The notes under the pieces were generated by a model, which searched no databases, had not been told where the DNA came from, and worked only from the letters and a program-made list of their open reading frames with translations. From positions 35,782-99,781 of the forward strand of contig JAKFWA010000038.1 of NCBI GenBank assembly GCA_021732995.1: a stretch of 64,000 bases of DNA, read 5' to 3'. The DNA is from Planctomycetaceae bacterium. GTDB lineage: Bacteria > Planctomycetota > Planctomycetia > Planctomycetales > Planctomycetaceae. The translations under genes and the position numbers were made by a program. Below, piece after piece: positions 28,553 through 37,952 of this stretch (positions are counted from its first letter, which is position 1; each line of letters opens with the position of its first letter).

Positions 28553-30208
28553 TTAGTTGCGACCACCGATCTTGCCACGCAGAACTTCGATGCCTTTCTC
28601 GACGTCGGCATCTTCGGCTTCGCGACGTGATGTCGGACGGAAGCGAGCGGTGCGTTCATCAGGCAGTTCGACCAGGACGTCAGGCTCAACACCAACGTGA
28701 CCGTAGGTATTGCCGTTCGGTGAGTAGAACCGGGCAGTCGTCAATCGCAAGCCAGTGCTCTTGCCGACATGGAAGATGCTCTGCACTGACCATTTTCCAT
28801 ACGTCTTGCGACCGACAATCGTGCCGCGATTCAGGTCACGCACGCAGCCAGCCACAATCTCACTGGCACTGGCACTGTCGCCGTCGGTCAGCAGAACCAG
28901 AGGCACCGTCACAGCACCATTCTGCTGAGCACGGTAGGTCCAGTTCTGATCGTTCGAGCGACCCTTCGTCGAAACCAGCACACCATTATCAACCAGACGA
29001 TCGAGAACTTCGACAGCGGCAGTCAGCAATCCACCGGGGTTGCCTCGCACGTCGAGGATCAAGCCCTTCATACCCTGACGTTGCAGGCTGGTCATCGCTT
29101 CATCGAACTCACGTGAGGTCGACTTCTGGAAACCGGCCAGCTTCACATAAGCAATCTGATTGACGGTATCGACGAACTTCACATCCTGAACGCTCTTCAC
29201 ATGCACTTCGCGACGGTTGAGCACAGCTTCGATCGGCTTGCCCTCGTCACGAGCGACCTTCAAGCGAACTCGGCTGCCCGAGTGTCCCTTCAGCATGTTG
29301 GCCGCTTCGTCGATCGTCGCCTTGCGGACGTCGGCATTATCAATCGCGATGATGTGATCGCCCTTCTTCAGACCGGCCGCAGACGCGGGGCTTTCGGGCA
29401 GCACGTTGACCAGCAACATGCCCTTACCTTCGGCCGCCTTCATCTCGACACCGATGCCGACGAACTCACCATCAATATTACTGTAGAGGTCAGCCAGACG
29501 ATCAGCGGTCAGGAAGCCGCTGTAATCATCGAGCGAATTGCAGCCGCCGAAAATGTATTCCATCACGATGGCCGCAGGCTGAATGCCCAGGTTCTGATGA
29601 GTAATCCGACCGACCTGCTGAGCAATCGCCCGGGCCTGCTCACGGTCACCCGCTTCGCGGTTCCAGAACTTCTCACGCAGGGTCTGACGAACTCGCAGAA
29701 TGTTTTCCTTGCGAGCCGCCCGATCCTGGTCCGAACGAGCTGCCGGAAGGTTCGCTTCCAAGAACTTCGGATTCGCCAGGGCGATATAAACGCTCTCGGT
29801 GCCGTGAGCGACCACCGACTTGTAGCTCAGATCATCGACGAAGTTGCGACGCACGTTGGACAGCAACTCGTCGTACAGTTCCAGAGCTGAACCTTCAGAC
29901 ATCGCCAGCAGCGACGCCTGGAAGCTCTTGTCCGCGTAGCGGCGTTCGATCTTGAAGTGAGCCTTCGCACGGCGTTTGCCGTACACGAGGGACTCATCAT
30001 CGGGCCACCGCTTCAGGGCATTTTCATAATGTTGAACGGCATCAAGCCACTTGGCAGAGCGTTCGAGTTCCTCGCCGATGGACAGCGCGCTGCGGCTGTC
30101 ATCGAGATCCAGCGGTGGCGGAGGCGCCGAATAGGCCGCGCCCGACCATGACAGAATCCCTATTAAGCAGAAACACAGAAAGCTCGCTCTCAGACGAAAC
30201 GCTGGCAT
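28553..30208 (-). CDS. S41 carboxy-terminal processing protease with PDZ domain
   Basis: The 551-residue protein starts with a signal peptide (MPAFRLRASFLCFCLIGILSWSGAAYS). An N-terminal helical region (about 40-240) contains a TPR-like segment (SAKWLDAVQHYENALKRWPDDESLV). The PDZ domain spans about 245-325 (GIGVEMK...VLPESPASAAGLKKGDHIIAID). The S41 catalytic core follows: DVRGNPGG at 386-393, Ser447 in DSASASEIVAG, and Lys472 in GRKTYGKW, forming the Ser-Lys dyad. Such proteases trim or degrade proteins at their C-terminus in the periplasm. It stands alone, with its own terminator. Confidence 0.92.
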   Translation of the reverse strand: MPAFRLRASFLCFCLIGILSWSGAAYSAPPPPLDLDDSRSALSIGEELERSAKWLDAVQHYENALKRWPDDESLVYGKRRAKAHFKIERRYADKSFQASLLAMSEGSALELYDELLSNVRRNFVDDLSYKSVVAHGTESVYIALANPKFLEANLPAARSDQDRAARKENILRVRQTLREKFWNREAGDREQARAIAQQVGRITHQNLGIQPAAIVMEYIFGGCNSLDDYSGFLTADRLADLYSNIDGEFVGIGVEMKAAEGKGMLLVNVLPESPASAAGLKKGDHIIAIDNADVRKATIDEAANMLKGHSGSRVRLKVARDEGKPIEAVLNRREVHVKSVQDVKFVDTVNQIAYVKLAGFQKSTSREFDEAMTSLQRQGMKGLILDVRGNPGGLLTAAVEVLDRLVDNGVLVSTKGRSNDQNWTYRAQQNGAVTVPLVLLTDGDSASASEIVAGCVRDLNRGTIVGRKTYGKWSVQSIFHVGKSTGLRLTTARFYSPNGNTYGHVGVEPDVLVELPDERTARFRPTSRREAEDADVEKGIEVLRGKIGGRN

Positions 30209-30884
30209 AGTCCCCCCTCGTGGCGTACGGATCGTTCGGCTGCGGTGCCACCCGCAGTTCCGATTGTGCCGATCCTGCCGCCGGCTCTCAGATGCTTCTC
30301 ATGGTGTGACAGCAGATTGACTCAAGAAGCCGGCGCGTCCCACGCGATCGCGAAAATACGCCTGCTTCATAGCGTGGTCAAACTTCTGGTTTCCGATTGG
30401 ACCCGCAAAGTCTGCCCACGCCGAACAACCTGAACTTGCTGGTCCGGTTGCGTAGACCAGCGAATTTGTGAGGGAACTCCTCCAGCCCATTGCTACCAGC
30501 GTTGTTGTCGGGCTTCGTTAGTCCTCACGAAGCTCACGACTGGCTGAGCAGCAACGGAAAAGTCACCACACGCGTTCGAGTTGCTCAAACTTCTCTCTCA
30601 TGTTGCTTGCGGCGATTTCTTGTGAGTCAGTGCTTTCGAGTGTTTGGTCCCGAAACTGACTCACCGGTGATCGCCGCGAGAGAAGACTAGGACGACATTC
30701 AGACCTGAAGTCCCCAACCTGTCTCATGTGGCGGCAAATGGCGCGACAGGTCGTGCGCTCTGGAAGGCCATGTCACCTTGTGTCCGAAGGTGGTTTCCGG
30801 AATGCAACAAGGCTGCATAGACGGGACGCGGTCCCGCCAGCGTTCTCTGCGGATAGCCGCGAAGGGCATCAGCGCTGCTGGCGA
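30209..30884. other. 676-bp intergenic region with nested hairpin
   Basis: No gene could be supported; the small ORFs here have no ribosome sites or family features. The region contains a multi-segment inverted repeat at about 30591-30685: CTTCTCTC/GAGAGAAG outermost, GCGGCGAT (30609-30616)/ATCGCCGC (30670-30677), and GTGAGTCAGT (30622-30631)/ACTGACTCAC (30655-30664) innermost. It could be a structured RNA, a terminator or a repeat element. Confidence 0.5.
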
Positions 30885-31940
30885 TTACTTCAACAGCTCG
30901 TGGCGGCTGTAAGTCACCAGCTTCCCGTCACTCAATCCCGCCGCGAGCGTCTGGCCGTCGGGAGAGAACTGCATCGCGGTGATACCCCAGACATCCGCGC
31001 GAGTGATTTCAGACAATTGCGTTCCAGACTCCACGTCCCAAACCAGCAGAAAGCCGAACGCCTTTCCCTGCGGATCATCACCGCTGCCACAGAGGGCCAG
31101 GTAGCGGTCATCGGGAGAGAAACAAAGATCGAAAGATCGACCAGACTGCTGCGCGAAGGTCTGCAGCAGTTCTCCTGTGTGGATGTTGTGCAATCGAACT
31201 TCTTCAGCAGACTGCACGTAGGCAAGTGCGTCCGAGGAATTATTGAAGGCTGGGGGGCAATAAATCCGCTCGTGCTCGTCCGCTTCGAATTGGCGAACAA
31301 GTTCGCCGGTTGACCAGTTCCAGATCTGCACCGAGCGACTATCGAACCGCGTGCAGGCCGCGAGGAAATGACCATCGGGCGAAAACGCGCGACGCGTGTG
31401 AGGATAGAGTGACCGCCCATTGGGATCAGCAAACTCGGACGAAACAATGTCGCCATCGAAGTTGCGGATCTGCAGACGATGAGGCTGATCGTCGTCAGTG
31501 AGGCAAGCGACCAGTTGATGAGCGGTATCAAGTGCAAACGCGCGCGGGATTTCGCGTCGTGCCTGCTCGGTCCCTGCTGCGTCGCAGAAGATCAATTCGG
31601 AAGTGTCATGCACTACCAGCGACTGGTCGCCCGCGAATGTTGGCACGGCGACGCGTTCAGTCTTGCTGCTCGTAATGACCACCGGTTGCGACTTCGGAGC
31701 CGCGGACCACAGGTCGACGAAACCCTTCGACGCGAAGTATCGATAGGACCGCTCGTCATGCGGCGACAACCAGCAGTGCCCCGTCGCGATCTGCTTGCCG
31801 TCAGGCGAGTACGCGATCGAGTAAATCGTTTCCGACCCGCGCGTGAAGTACGGTGAGTTCTCAGGGACCGACTGGCTGACGCAACCAGCGAGCGACAACG
31901 CAGCCAGCATCGCGGAGGACCGAACTGCTCGGACCATCAT
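30885..31940 (-). CDS. WD40/beta-propeller-like lipoprotein
   Basis: The 351-residue protein starts with a lipoprotein signal (MMVRAVRSSAMLAALSLAGCVS) with lipobox LAGC. The rest carries repeats of the WD40-like YSPDGKQIATGH type: SIAYSPDGKQ, AFSPDGHFLAACTRFDSRSVQIWN, CFSPDDRYLALCGSGD and QFSPDGQTLAAGLSDGKLVTY, about six blades. Propellers of this kind act as binding scaffolds. It is probably attached to a membrane. The gene follows the broken small gene at 32010-32567 on the same strand, after about 70 bp. Confidence 0.75.
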   Translation of the reverse strand: MMVRAVRSSAMLAALSLAGCVSQSVPENSPYFTRGSETIYSIAYSPDGKQIATGHCWLSPHDERSYRYFASKGFVDLWSAAPKSQPVVITSSKTERVAVPTFAGDQSLVVHDTSELIFCDAAGTEQARREIPRAFALDTAHQLVACLTDDDQPHRLQIRNFDGDIVSSEFADPNGRSLYPHTRRAFSPDGHFLAACTRFDSRSVQIWNWSTGELVRQFEADEHERIYCPPAFNNSSDALAYVQSAEEVRLHNIHTGELLQTFAQQSGRSFDLCFSPDDRYLALCGSGDDPQGKAFGFLLVWDVESGTQLSEITRADVWGITAMQFSPDGQTLAAGLSDGKLVTYSRHELLK

Positions 31941-32009
31941 GCTTCGCCTCCTCGCTCTTTATCCCGACATCAAGTCCTCAAACTGCGGCGCCGCTTCGAT
32001 ACTCAGAGA

Positions 32010-32567
32010 TCACTTCGCAATGTCCCAGATCATCTGGCCAAGGATCGGCTCCAGATACTTCTGGTTAGCATCCCACTCGTCCACCGGACTTTCGAAGGAC
32101 ACGACATAGAATGTGTCGGTCTTATCGTCCGCCATCAGAAAGTAATGAATCATCATAGAGTTGCTCTGGAGGCGCAGAACGTGGCTTGAAATTCGACCGG
32201 GCTTCTTAGGCGGCTGATTGACGAGCACTTTGCCGCCCTTCGCCGTTCGCTCCGCGAATCCCGCCATGTACTCCGATGCGGGCATTCGCTGCTTGCGTTG
32301 AATCCGACGAATCACATTGACTGACAGGCCCGTGTTGAACTTGCCCTCTTTGTCGATGTTCTCTCAAGTAATAAACAACGCTTCCGTGTCACCCTTCCGC
32401 TCCTTCTTGGCGAACCAGCCGTCCGGTTGAAGGAAGAAGCAACCCATCTCGGGGGCGCCGACCCATCTGAAGCCATGCGGAGGCGCGGGAACTTTCGGCG
32501 GAGCCGCTTCAACCTGGTGGATCGCAATCATCGCGAGGCAGAGGCCCCAGAGCAGTCGTCGCAGCAT
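32010..32567 (-). pseudogene. secreted small protein split by an in-frame TGA
   Basis: From ATG 32565-32567 (MLRRLLWGLCLAMIAIHQVEAA, a signal peptide) the frame runs 67 codons to TGA at 32364-32366, ending GDTEALFIT. The same frame continues after the TGA without a shift as ENIDKEGKFNTGLSVNVIRRIQ and on to IWDIAK with a stop at 32010. The two halves read as one 185-residue secreted protein. A single C-to-T change (CGA to TGA) would explain the break. Readthrough or a sequencing error are alternatives. No selenocysteine-type hairpin is evident after the TGA. Family not recognised. Confidence 0.65.
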
Positions 32568-32717
32568 TGAACTCTCTCCATGAATCTGCAGCTTCAATTC
32601 CATTTGCAGCGGATCAGAAGCCGGAGAGTACAAGAGTTCAAAAACTCAGGACAAGACGAGTGCCGATCAGCGAGGAGAACAGTGCAGGAACGGATACTCG
32701 CTGGAATAGCACCGTCA

Positions 32718-33515
32718 TTAAGGCATCGTCGCCCGGTGAGGAATCAAGGCTTCAGGGATCACGGGCAGCTCAAGCGAGGCTACCGGCCCCAGTTCAAGTC
32801 GATACTCCAGCTTGCTCAAACTGAACTTCGCGGGAACTCCTTTCTGAGCTTCCCAGGCGTCAAGCTGCTCGGTGCTGAGTAGTTTACGGACGGCGTCCTC
32901 CAACTCTTTCGTTTGTATCGCGGAAAGTTTCTTGAACTCCTCAAGGGAGACTTTCTTGGACTTGGTGTCTTCCACCAGCTTCGATGAGCGCTGTGAAAAA
33001 CTGATCACAGTTTCGTCAATCCGACGTCTTTGCTCGGGTGACAACTTAAGGTGAGCGACGAATGCCTTCTCTGCGAGCGCTTTCACACTGCAGCATTGAA
33101 TTGTGAGTTCTCGCACGCGGGCGCGCTGTTGAACTGAAAGCAATTGCTCCAGCGCTGTTTCAGTAGATTCAGTCAACTGAAATAGCTCGCGTTTCTCACC
33201 GTCGAGCATGCCTGGACGACGGCTTGACTTGCCATCAAGTCGCTCGCGGGATTTGGTTTGATAAGCCTTGTAGTTCGAAAACCACTTCAGCGATGTCTCC
33301 CGAACTTGAGCCCGTTGATCAGCAGATAAGTCCAACTCATCTGCAACAGTGTCGTTCATCAGTATGAACCGAAGCTCAAACATCTTCTCAATGCGAAACT
33401 CACGACGGGTGGCGACAGCATGATCAGAATGCGGTGAAGCCATTGCGTTGGATTGACCATCCAGCTGGCCATTCAAGGCACATAATACGCACAAAAGAAA
33501 TGCAACGGCATTCAT
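32718..33515 (-). CDS. secreted helical protein, Spy/CpxP (LTXXQ)-like, unknown function
   Basis: The 265-residue product has an N-terminal signal (MNAVAFLLCVLCALNGQLDG) and is then almost wholly helical. It has repeated L-x-x-x-QRAxVRE elements: LDLSADQRAQVRET, LLSVQQRARVRELT and LKLSPEQRRRIDETV. These resemble the LTxxQ repeats of periplasmic Spy/CpxP-type proteins, common in planctomycetes. A chaperone or stress role is possible by analogy only. It is encoded alone, about 150 bp upstream of the broken gene. Confidence 0.65.
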   Translation of the reverse strand: MNAVAFLLCVLCALNGQLDGQSNAMASPHSDHAVATRREFRIEKMFELRFILMNDTVADELDLSADQRAQVRETSLKWFSNYKAYQTKSRERLDGKSSRRPGMLDGEKRELFQLTESTETALEQLLSVQQRARVRELTIQCCSVKALAEKAFVAHLKLSPEQRRRIDETVISFSQRSSKLVEDTKSKKVSLEEFKKLSAIQTKELEDAVRKLLSTEQLDAWEAQKGVPAKFSLSKLEYRLELGPVASLELPVIPEALIPHRATMP

Positions 33516-33529
33516 GGGATGATTCCAGG

Positions 33530-33579
33530 AGAAAAGAAAAAATATACGCGAGCGACCAAACCAAAATCCGGTCGCTCGC
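33530..33579 (-). terminator. intrinsic terminator after the 33616-34503 gene
   Basis: GCGAGCGACC (33548-33557) and GGTCGCTCGC (33570-33579) form ten pairs with a 12-base loop. On the minus strand they are followed by GTATATTTTTTCTTTTC. Confidence 0.8.
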
Positions 33580-33615
33580 GAGTCGATTTACCCGATCGTC
33601 TCAAACTCCCGCGAA

Positions 33616-34503
33616 TCAACTGCCGCCGTAGCTTCGATCTGTTGCAGTGCCTCCATCCGGTGGAGTCGTGACTGCCGCCTCAACATCATGCGAGATGTTG
33701 GCTGAAAACGTATGCAAGCCTCCGCCGCTCGATACACTGCTATTCACACCAATGTGGTCATAGCCTCCTCCGAAGATCAGGATGCTATCTCCATGATCTA
33801 CCGTCCCTTCGATGTGACCGTTGACTGATCCGGCCAGTGGGTCCGTATGTGGAACGTAGTACATACTCGTGTCATCAAACTGGACGTAGCTGTAGCCGGA
33901 CGACCAATAAACGTCGATATCGACACTTACCGAATCAAGAAATGCCGTCCATCCAGTATCGGGCAGGAAGTCATAGGAATCGTAGATGTTACCTGTCGTC
34001 CATTTGGTGCAAGCCCAAGCCACTTCGATGTCCGCAGTCGCCGATGTGCTCAAATTGGTGGGAGAAATCTGGGCCGTATGCGCCGCGTAAAACCCCATGT
34101 GCGTTGTTCCGTAGAACATATTCAGCACGGTGTTGGATGCTGCATCTGCGGTCACGATTCCCGATATCAGAGAACCGCTGGAGTATTTGGTGATCGGCTG
34201 ATTCGCCGCATTCAGCCCGCCCGAATGAATCGCGTCGCCGCCGCCAGATAGCAGGGACGTCGCTGCATTTGCGCTTGCGGAAGAAGATGCCGTAACCTGA
34301 TTTGCCGTCAGAGGCACCGAGCCGTCGGAGTCGTAGTCATTATCATACTCAAATAGGAAGTAGTCGTTCGCGTAAGTGTCAACCTGACTCCACGAACCGG
34401 TTTCGTAGTAGCCCCGGCTCGTCGTTGCGGTCGGGGTCTGAGACCAAGCTGTCGTCTGCATGGCGAGAAACGACAGCAGTAGCATGAGTGCGAAGCGTTT
34501 CAT
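33616..34503 (-). CDS. secreted protein of unknown function, Tyr/Ser/Gly-rich
   Basis: The frame extends to 34590, but ATG 34501-34503 starts MKRFALMLLLSFLAMQTTAWSQ, a clear signal peptide, giving 295 residues. An ATG three codons earlier is equally possible. The mature part is rich in Asp, Ser, Tyr and Gly with alternating polar and aromatic residues (YFLFEYDNDYDSDGSVPL, DIDVYWSSGYSYVQFDDTSMYYV), suggesting an all-beta extracellular domain. No catalytic motif or anchor was found. It is terminated by the hairpin at 33530-33579. Confidence 0.65.
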   Translation of the reverse strand: MKRFALMLLLSFLAMQTTAWSQTPTATTSRGYYETGSWSQVDTYANDYFLFEYDNDYDSDGSVPLTANQVTASSSASANAATSLLSGGGDAIHSGGLNAANQPITKYSSGSLISGIVTADAASNTVLNMFYGTTHMGFYAAHTAQISPTNLSTSATADIEVAWACTKWTTGNIYDSYDFLPDTGWTAFLDSVSVDIDVYWSSGYSYVQFDDTSMYYVPHTDPLAGSVNGHIEGTVDHGDSILIFGGGYDHIGVNSSVSSGGGLHTFSANISHDVEAAVTTPPDGGTATDRSYGGS

Positions 34504-35034
34504 TCGGAACATCCTTCTTGTGCAAGGAAAACAAGCTACGCTGAGCACCCTCTCTGGGCGCAACAGCACGGGCGTCGAGCGCCAAAGCATTCAGGCGACG
34601 TCATGCCAGCCGGCATGGCAAGCGTCCGCCGGAATGCGAGGAACACTTGGAGTGAGTGATTAAAGACAACTCACACGTAGCAAGAGAAAAGCAACGTTCG
34701 ACAAACAGACGAACTTGGTGCCCAGCCCACAGATTGTGGCGAGCGTCTACGGCGCGGCTGCTCACATAAGGGGCAGCCGTCAATGATAATTCCTGGTAGC
34801 ACTGGTGGCTTAAGATGCCATCCAAGTCATTTCGACTGCCAAACGATATCAACTGAAAGTGTATTTGTCAATACTTCATCTAATGGAATTAGAGATCTTT
34901 TGACACGTATTGACGCGAGACGGCGGCGAGCAAACGCTCGCAACGCTGAGAGCGTTGGAATGCAAACGGCTCGCTCATCGTTGCCAATGAGCGAGCCGTT
35001 AAATCTCAAGTCGACAGATTGTCGAGCACATCCA
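34504..35034. other. intergenic region with two hairpins
   Basis: No gene is supported in these 531 bp; overlapping ORFs lack features. A perfect 14-bp stem (AACGGCTCGCTCAT/ATGAGCGAGCCGTT) at 34965-35000 lies 35 bp beyond the phosphofructokinase stop and probably terminates it. A smaller stem, CAACGCT/AGCGTTG, is at 34941-34957. Confidence 0.5.
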
Positions 35035-36315
<1,281 letters not shown>

Positions 36316-36547
36316 CGTAACTGGCTCCAGAAAAGCACGTAGAAACACATTTTGGCCCCGATACTAGTCTGCCTGACCGGTCAACTTCCATCGTACGTGC
36401 GTCCCTCTGCGACCCGCTTTCCACCGGGCAGCGCAGCGGGAAATCCCGGCAGATTCGGTTCTTTCCGATGACAATGTGGCAAACCGGGGATTGAGTCCGA
36501 TAGCATCTTGTCCCACCTCGTCGGCCCGCCTGCTCGGAGTTCCTGCC

Positions 36548-37879
36548 ATGCTCACGCTTTCCGGTTCCTCACAGCGCTTTTGCGACGGTCTTTCACGACG
36601 TTCGTTCCTGTCGATTGGCTCGCTGGCCGTCGGTGGCCTGACGCTGACAGACCTGCTCCGCGCGGAACAGCAGACGGGCAAAAGTCTCGGGCACAAAGCC
36701 GTGATTATGGTCTATCTGACCGGCGGTATTTCGCATCAGGACACCATCGATCTGAAGCCGGACGCGCCGTCGGAAGTGCGTGGCGAGTTCAACCCGATCG
36801 AAACCAATGTTCCGGGCATTCTGATCAGCGAAAAGCTGCCGCTGCTGGCTCAGTGCATGGACAAGTACGCGATCTTGCGTTCGATCGTCGGGCAGACGGA
36901 TGAGCACACCAGCTTCCACCCGCTGACCGGCTACCCGCAGAATCAGGCTCAGCGCGAGAAGATTCCGAACTTCGGATCGATCGTCTCGCAGGTGCAGGGA
37001 CCGACGAACTCGGTCACGCCGCCGTTTGTGGACCTGTTCCCCAAGATGCAGCACCGACCGTACAACAGCCAGAACGCCGGTTATCTCGGCAGCCAATACG
37101 ATCAAGTCAAAGCCGACGGTGAAGACATCGCCAGCATGAAGCTGCGATTCGTTTCGCCCGAACAATTCAGCAATCGCCGCGAGTTGCTGCGGAACTTCGA
37201 CCAGTTGCGCAAGACCGATGATACTCAACGTATTCGTGGCATGGACGAAGTTTACGGCCGTGCGTTCGACGTGCTGACGTCGTCACGGCTGGTCGATGCG
37301 CTGGACATCACGAAAGAGAGCCAGCATGTTCGCGATCGATACGGCAAGGGTTCGCCGAAACATCAGGGCGACGGTGCTCCGCTGTGGAACGAACAACTGC
37401 TGATGGCCCGTCGGCTGATCGAAGCTGGTGTGCGAGTTGTCACGGTCGCCTATGGCTTCTGGGATACTCACGGCCAGAACTTCCGCCACTTGAAGCAGAA
37501 CCTGCCGACGTTCGATCAAGGCATCTCGGCGCTGATCGAAGACATCTATGCGCGCGGCCTTGATCGCGATGTGACGGTCGTGGTGTGGGATGAATTCGGT
37601 CGCACGCCCAAGATCAATAAAGATGCCGGTCGCGACCACTGGGCTCCGGTGAATAAGGCGTGGCTCGCCGGTGGCGGCATGCGAGTTGGCCAGGTGATCG
37701 GCTCGACGGACAAGACTGCCGCTTACGCTGCCGATCGTCCGATTCACTTCCGCGATATTCTGGCCACGATCTACCACAACCTGGGTATCGATCCGCACGC
37801 TCTGATCCGCGACATCAACGAACGCCCGATTGGCATCCTGCCCGAGTCCGCTCGTCCGATCAAAGAACTGATCAGCTAA
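36548..37879 (+). CDS. DUF1501 family protein, second copy
   Basis: The frame opens at 36476; the ATG at 36548 starts MLTLSGSSQRFCDGLSRRSFLSIGSLAVGG, a twin-arginine leader, giving 443 residues. Family motifs are present: VIMVYLTGGISHQDTIDLKP, RSIVGQTDEHTSFHPLTGY, MARRLIEAGVRVVTVAYGFWDTHG, VVVWDEFGRTPKINKDAGRDHW and AWLAGGGMRVGQVIGSTD. The fold is related to alkaline phosphatases and sulfatases. No DUF1549/DUF1553 partner adjoins it. The palindrome at 37893-37951 follows its stop and probably ends transcription from both sides. Confidence 0.9.
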   Translation: MLTLSGSSQRFCDGLSRRSFLSIGSLAVGGLTLTDLLRAEQQTGKSLGHKAVIMVYLTGGISHQDTIDLKPDAPSEVRGEFNPIETNVPGILISEKLPLLAQCMDKYAILRSIVGQTDEHTSFHPLTGYPQNQAQREKIPNFGSIVSQVQGPTNSVTPPFVDLFPKMQHRPYNSQNAGYLGSQYDQVKADGEDIASMKLRFVSPEQFSNRRELLRNFDQLRKTDDTQRIRGMDEVYGRAFDVLTSSRLVDALDITKESQHVRDRYGKGSPKHQGDGAPLWNEQLLMARRLIEAGVRVVTVAYGFWDTHGQNFRHLKQNLPTFDQGISALIEDIYARGLDRDVTVVVWDEFGRTPKINKDAGRDHWAPVNKAWLAGGGMRVGQVIGSTDKTAAYAADRPIHFRDILATIYHNLGIDPHALIRDINERPIGILPESARPIKELIS

Positions 37880-37892
37880 AGCAGTAAAAGCA

Positions 37893-37951
37893 GCAGGCAC
37901 ATTCCATGTGCCGTAGCCCTCTGCGGACGGCACATGGAATGTGCCTGCTAC
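37893..37951. repeat. GCAGGCACATTCCATGTGCC palindromic repeat, copy 1
   Basis: Nearly perfect arms of 22 bases (GCAGGCACATTCCATGTGCC and its complement) around AGCCCTCTGCGG. It sits between convergent genes, 13 bp after one stop and 2 bp before the other. Related copies lie at 43591-43652 and 50996-51068. Confidence 0.75.
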
Positions 37952-37952
37952 C

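Noticed and set aside
32310..32366. Selenocysteine decoding of the TGA
   Set aside because: No convincing stem-loop follows at the required distance, and nothing suggests a redox-active Cys site.
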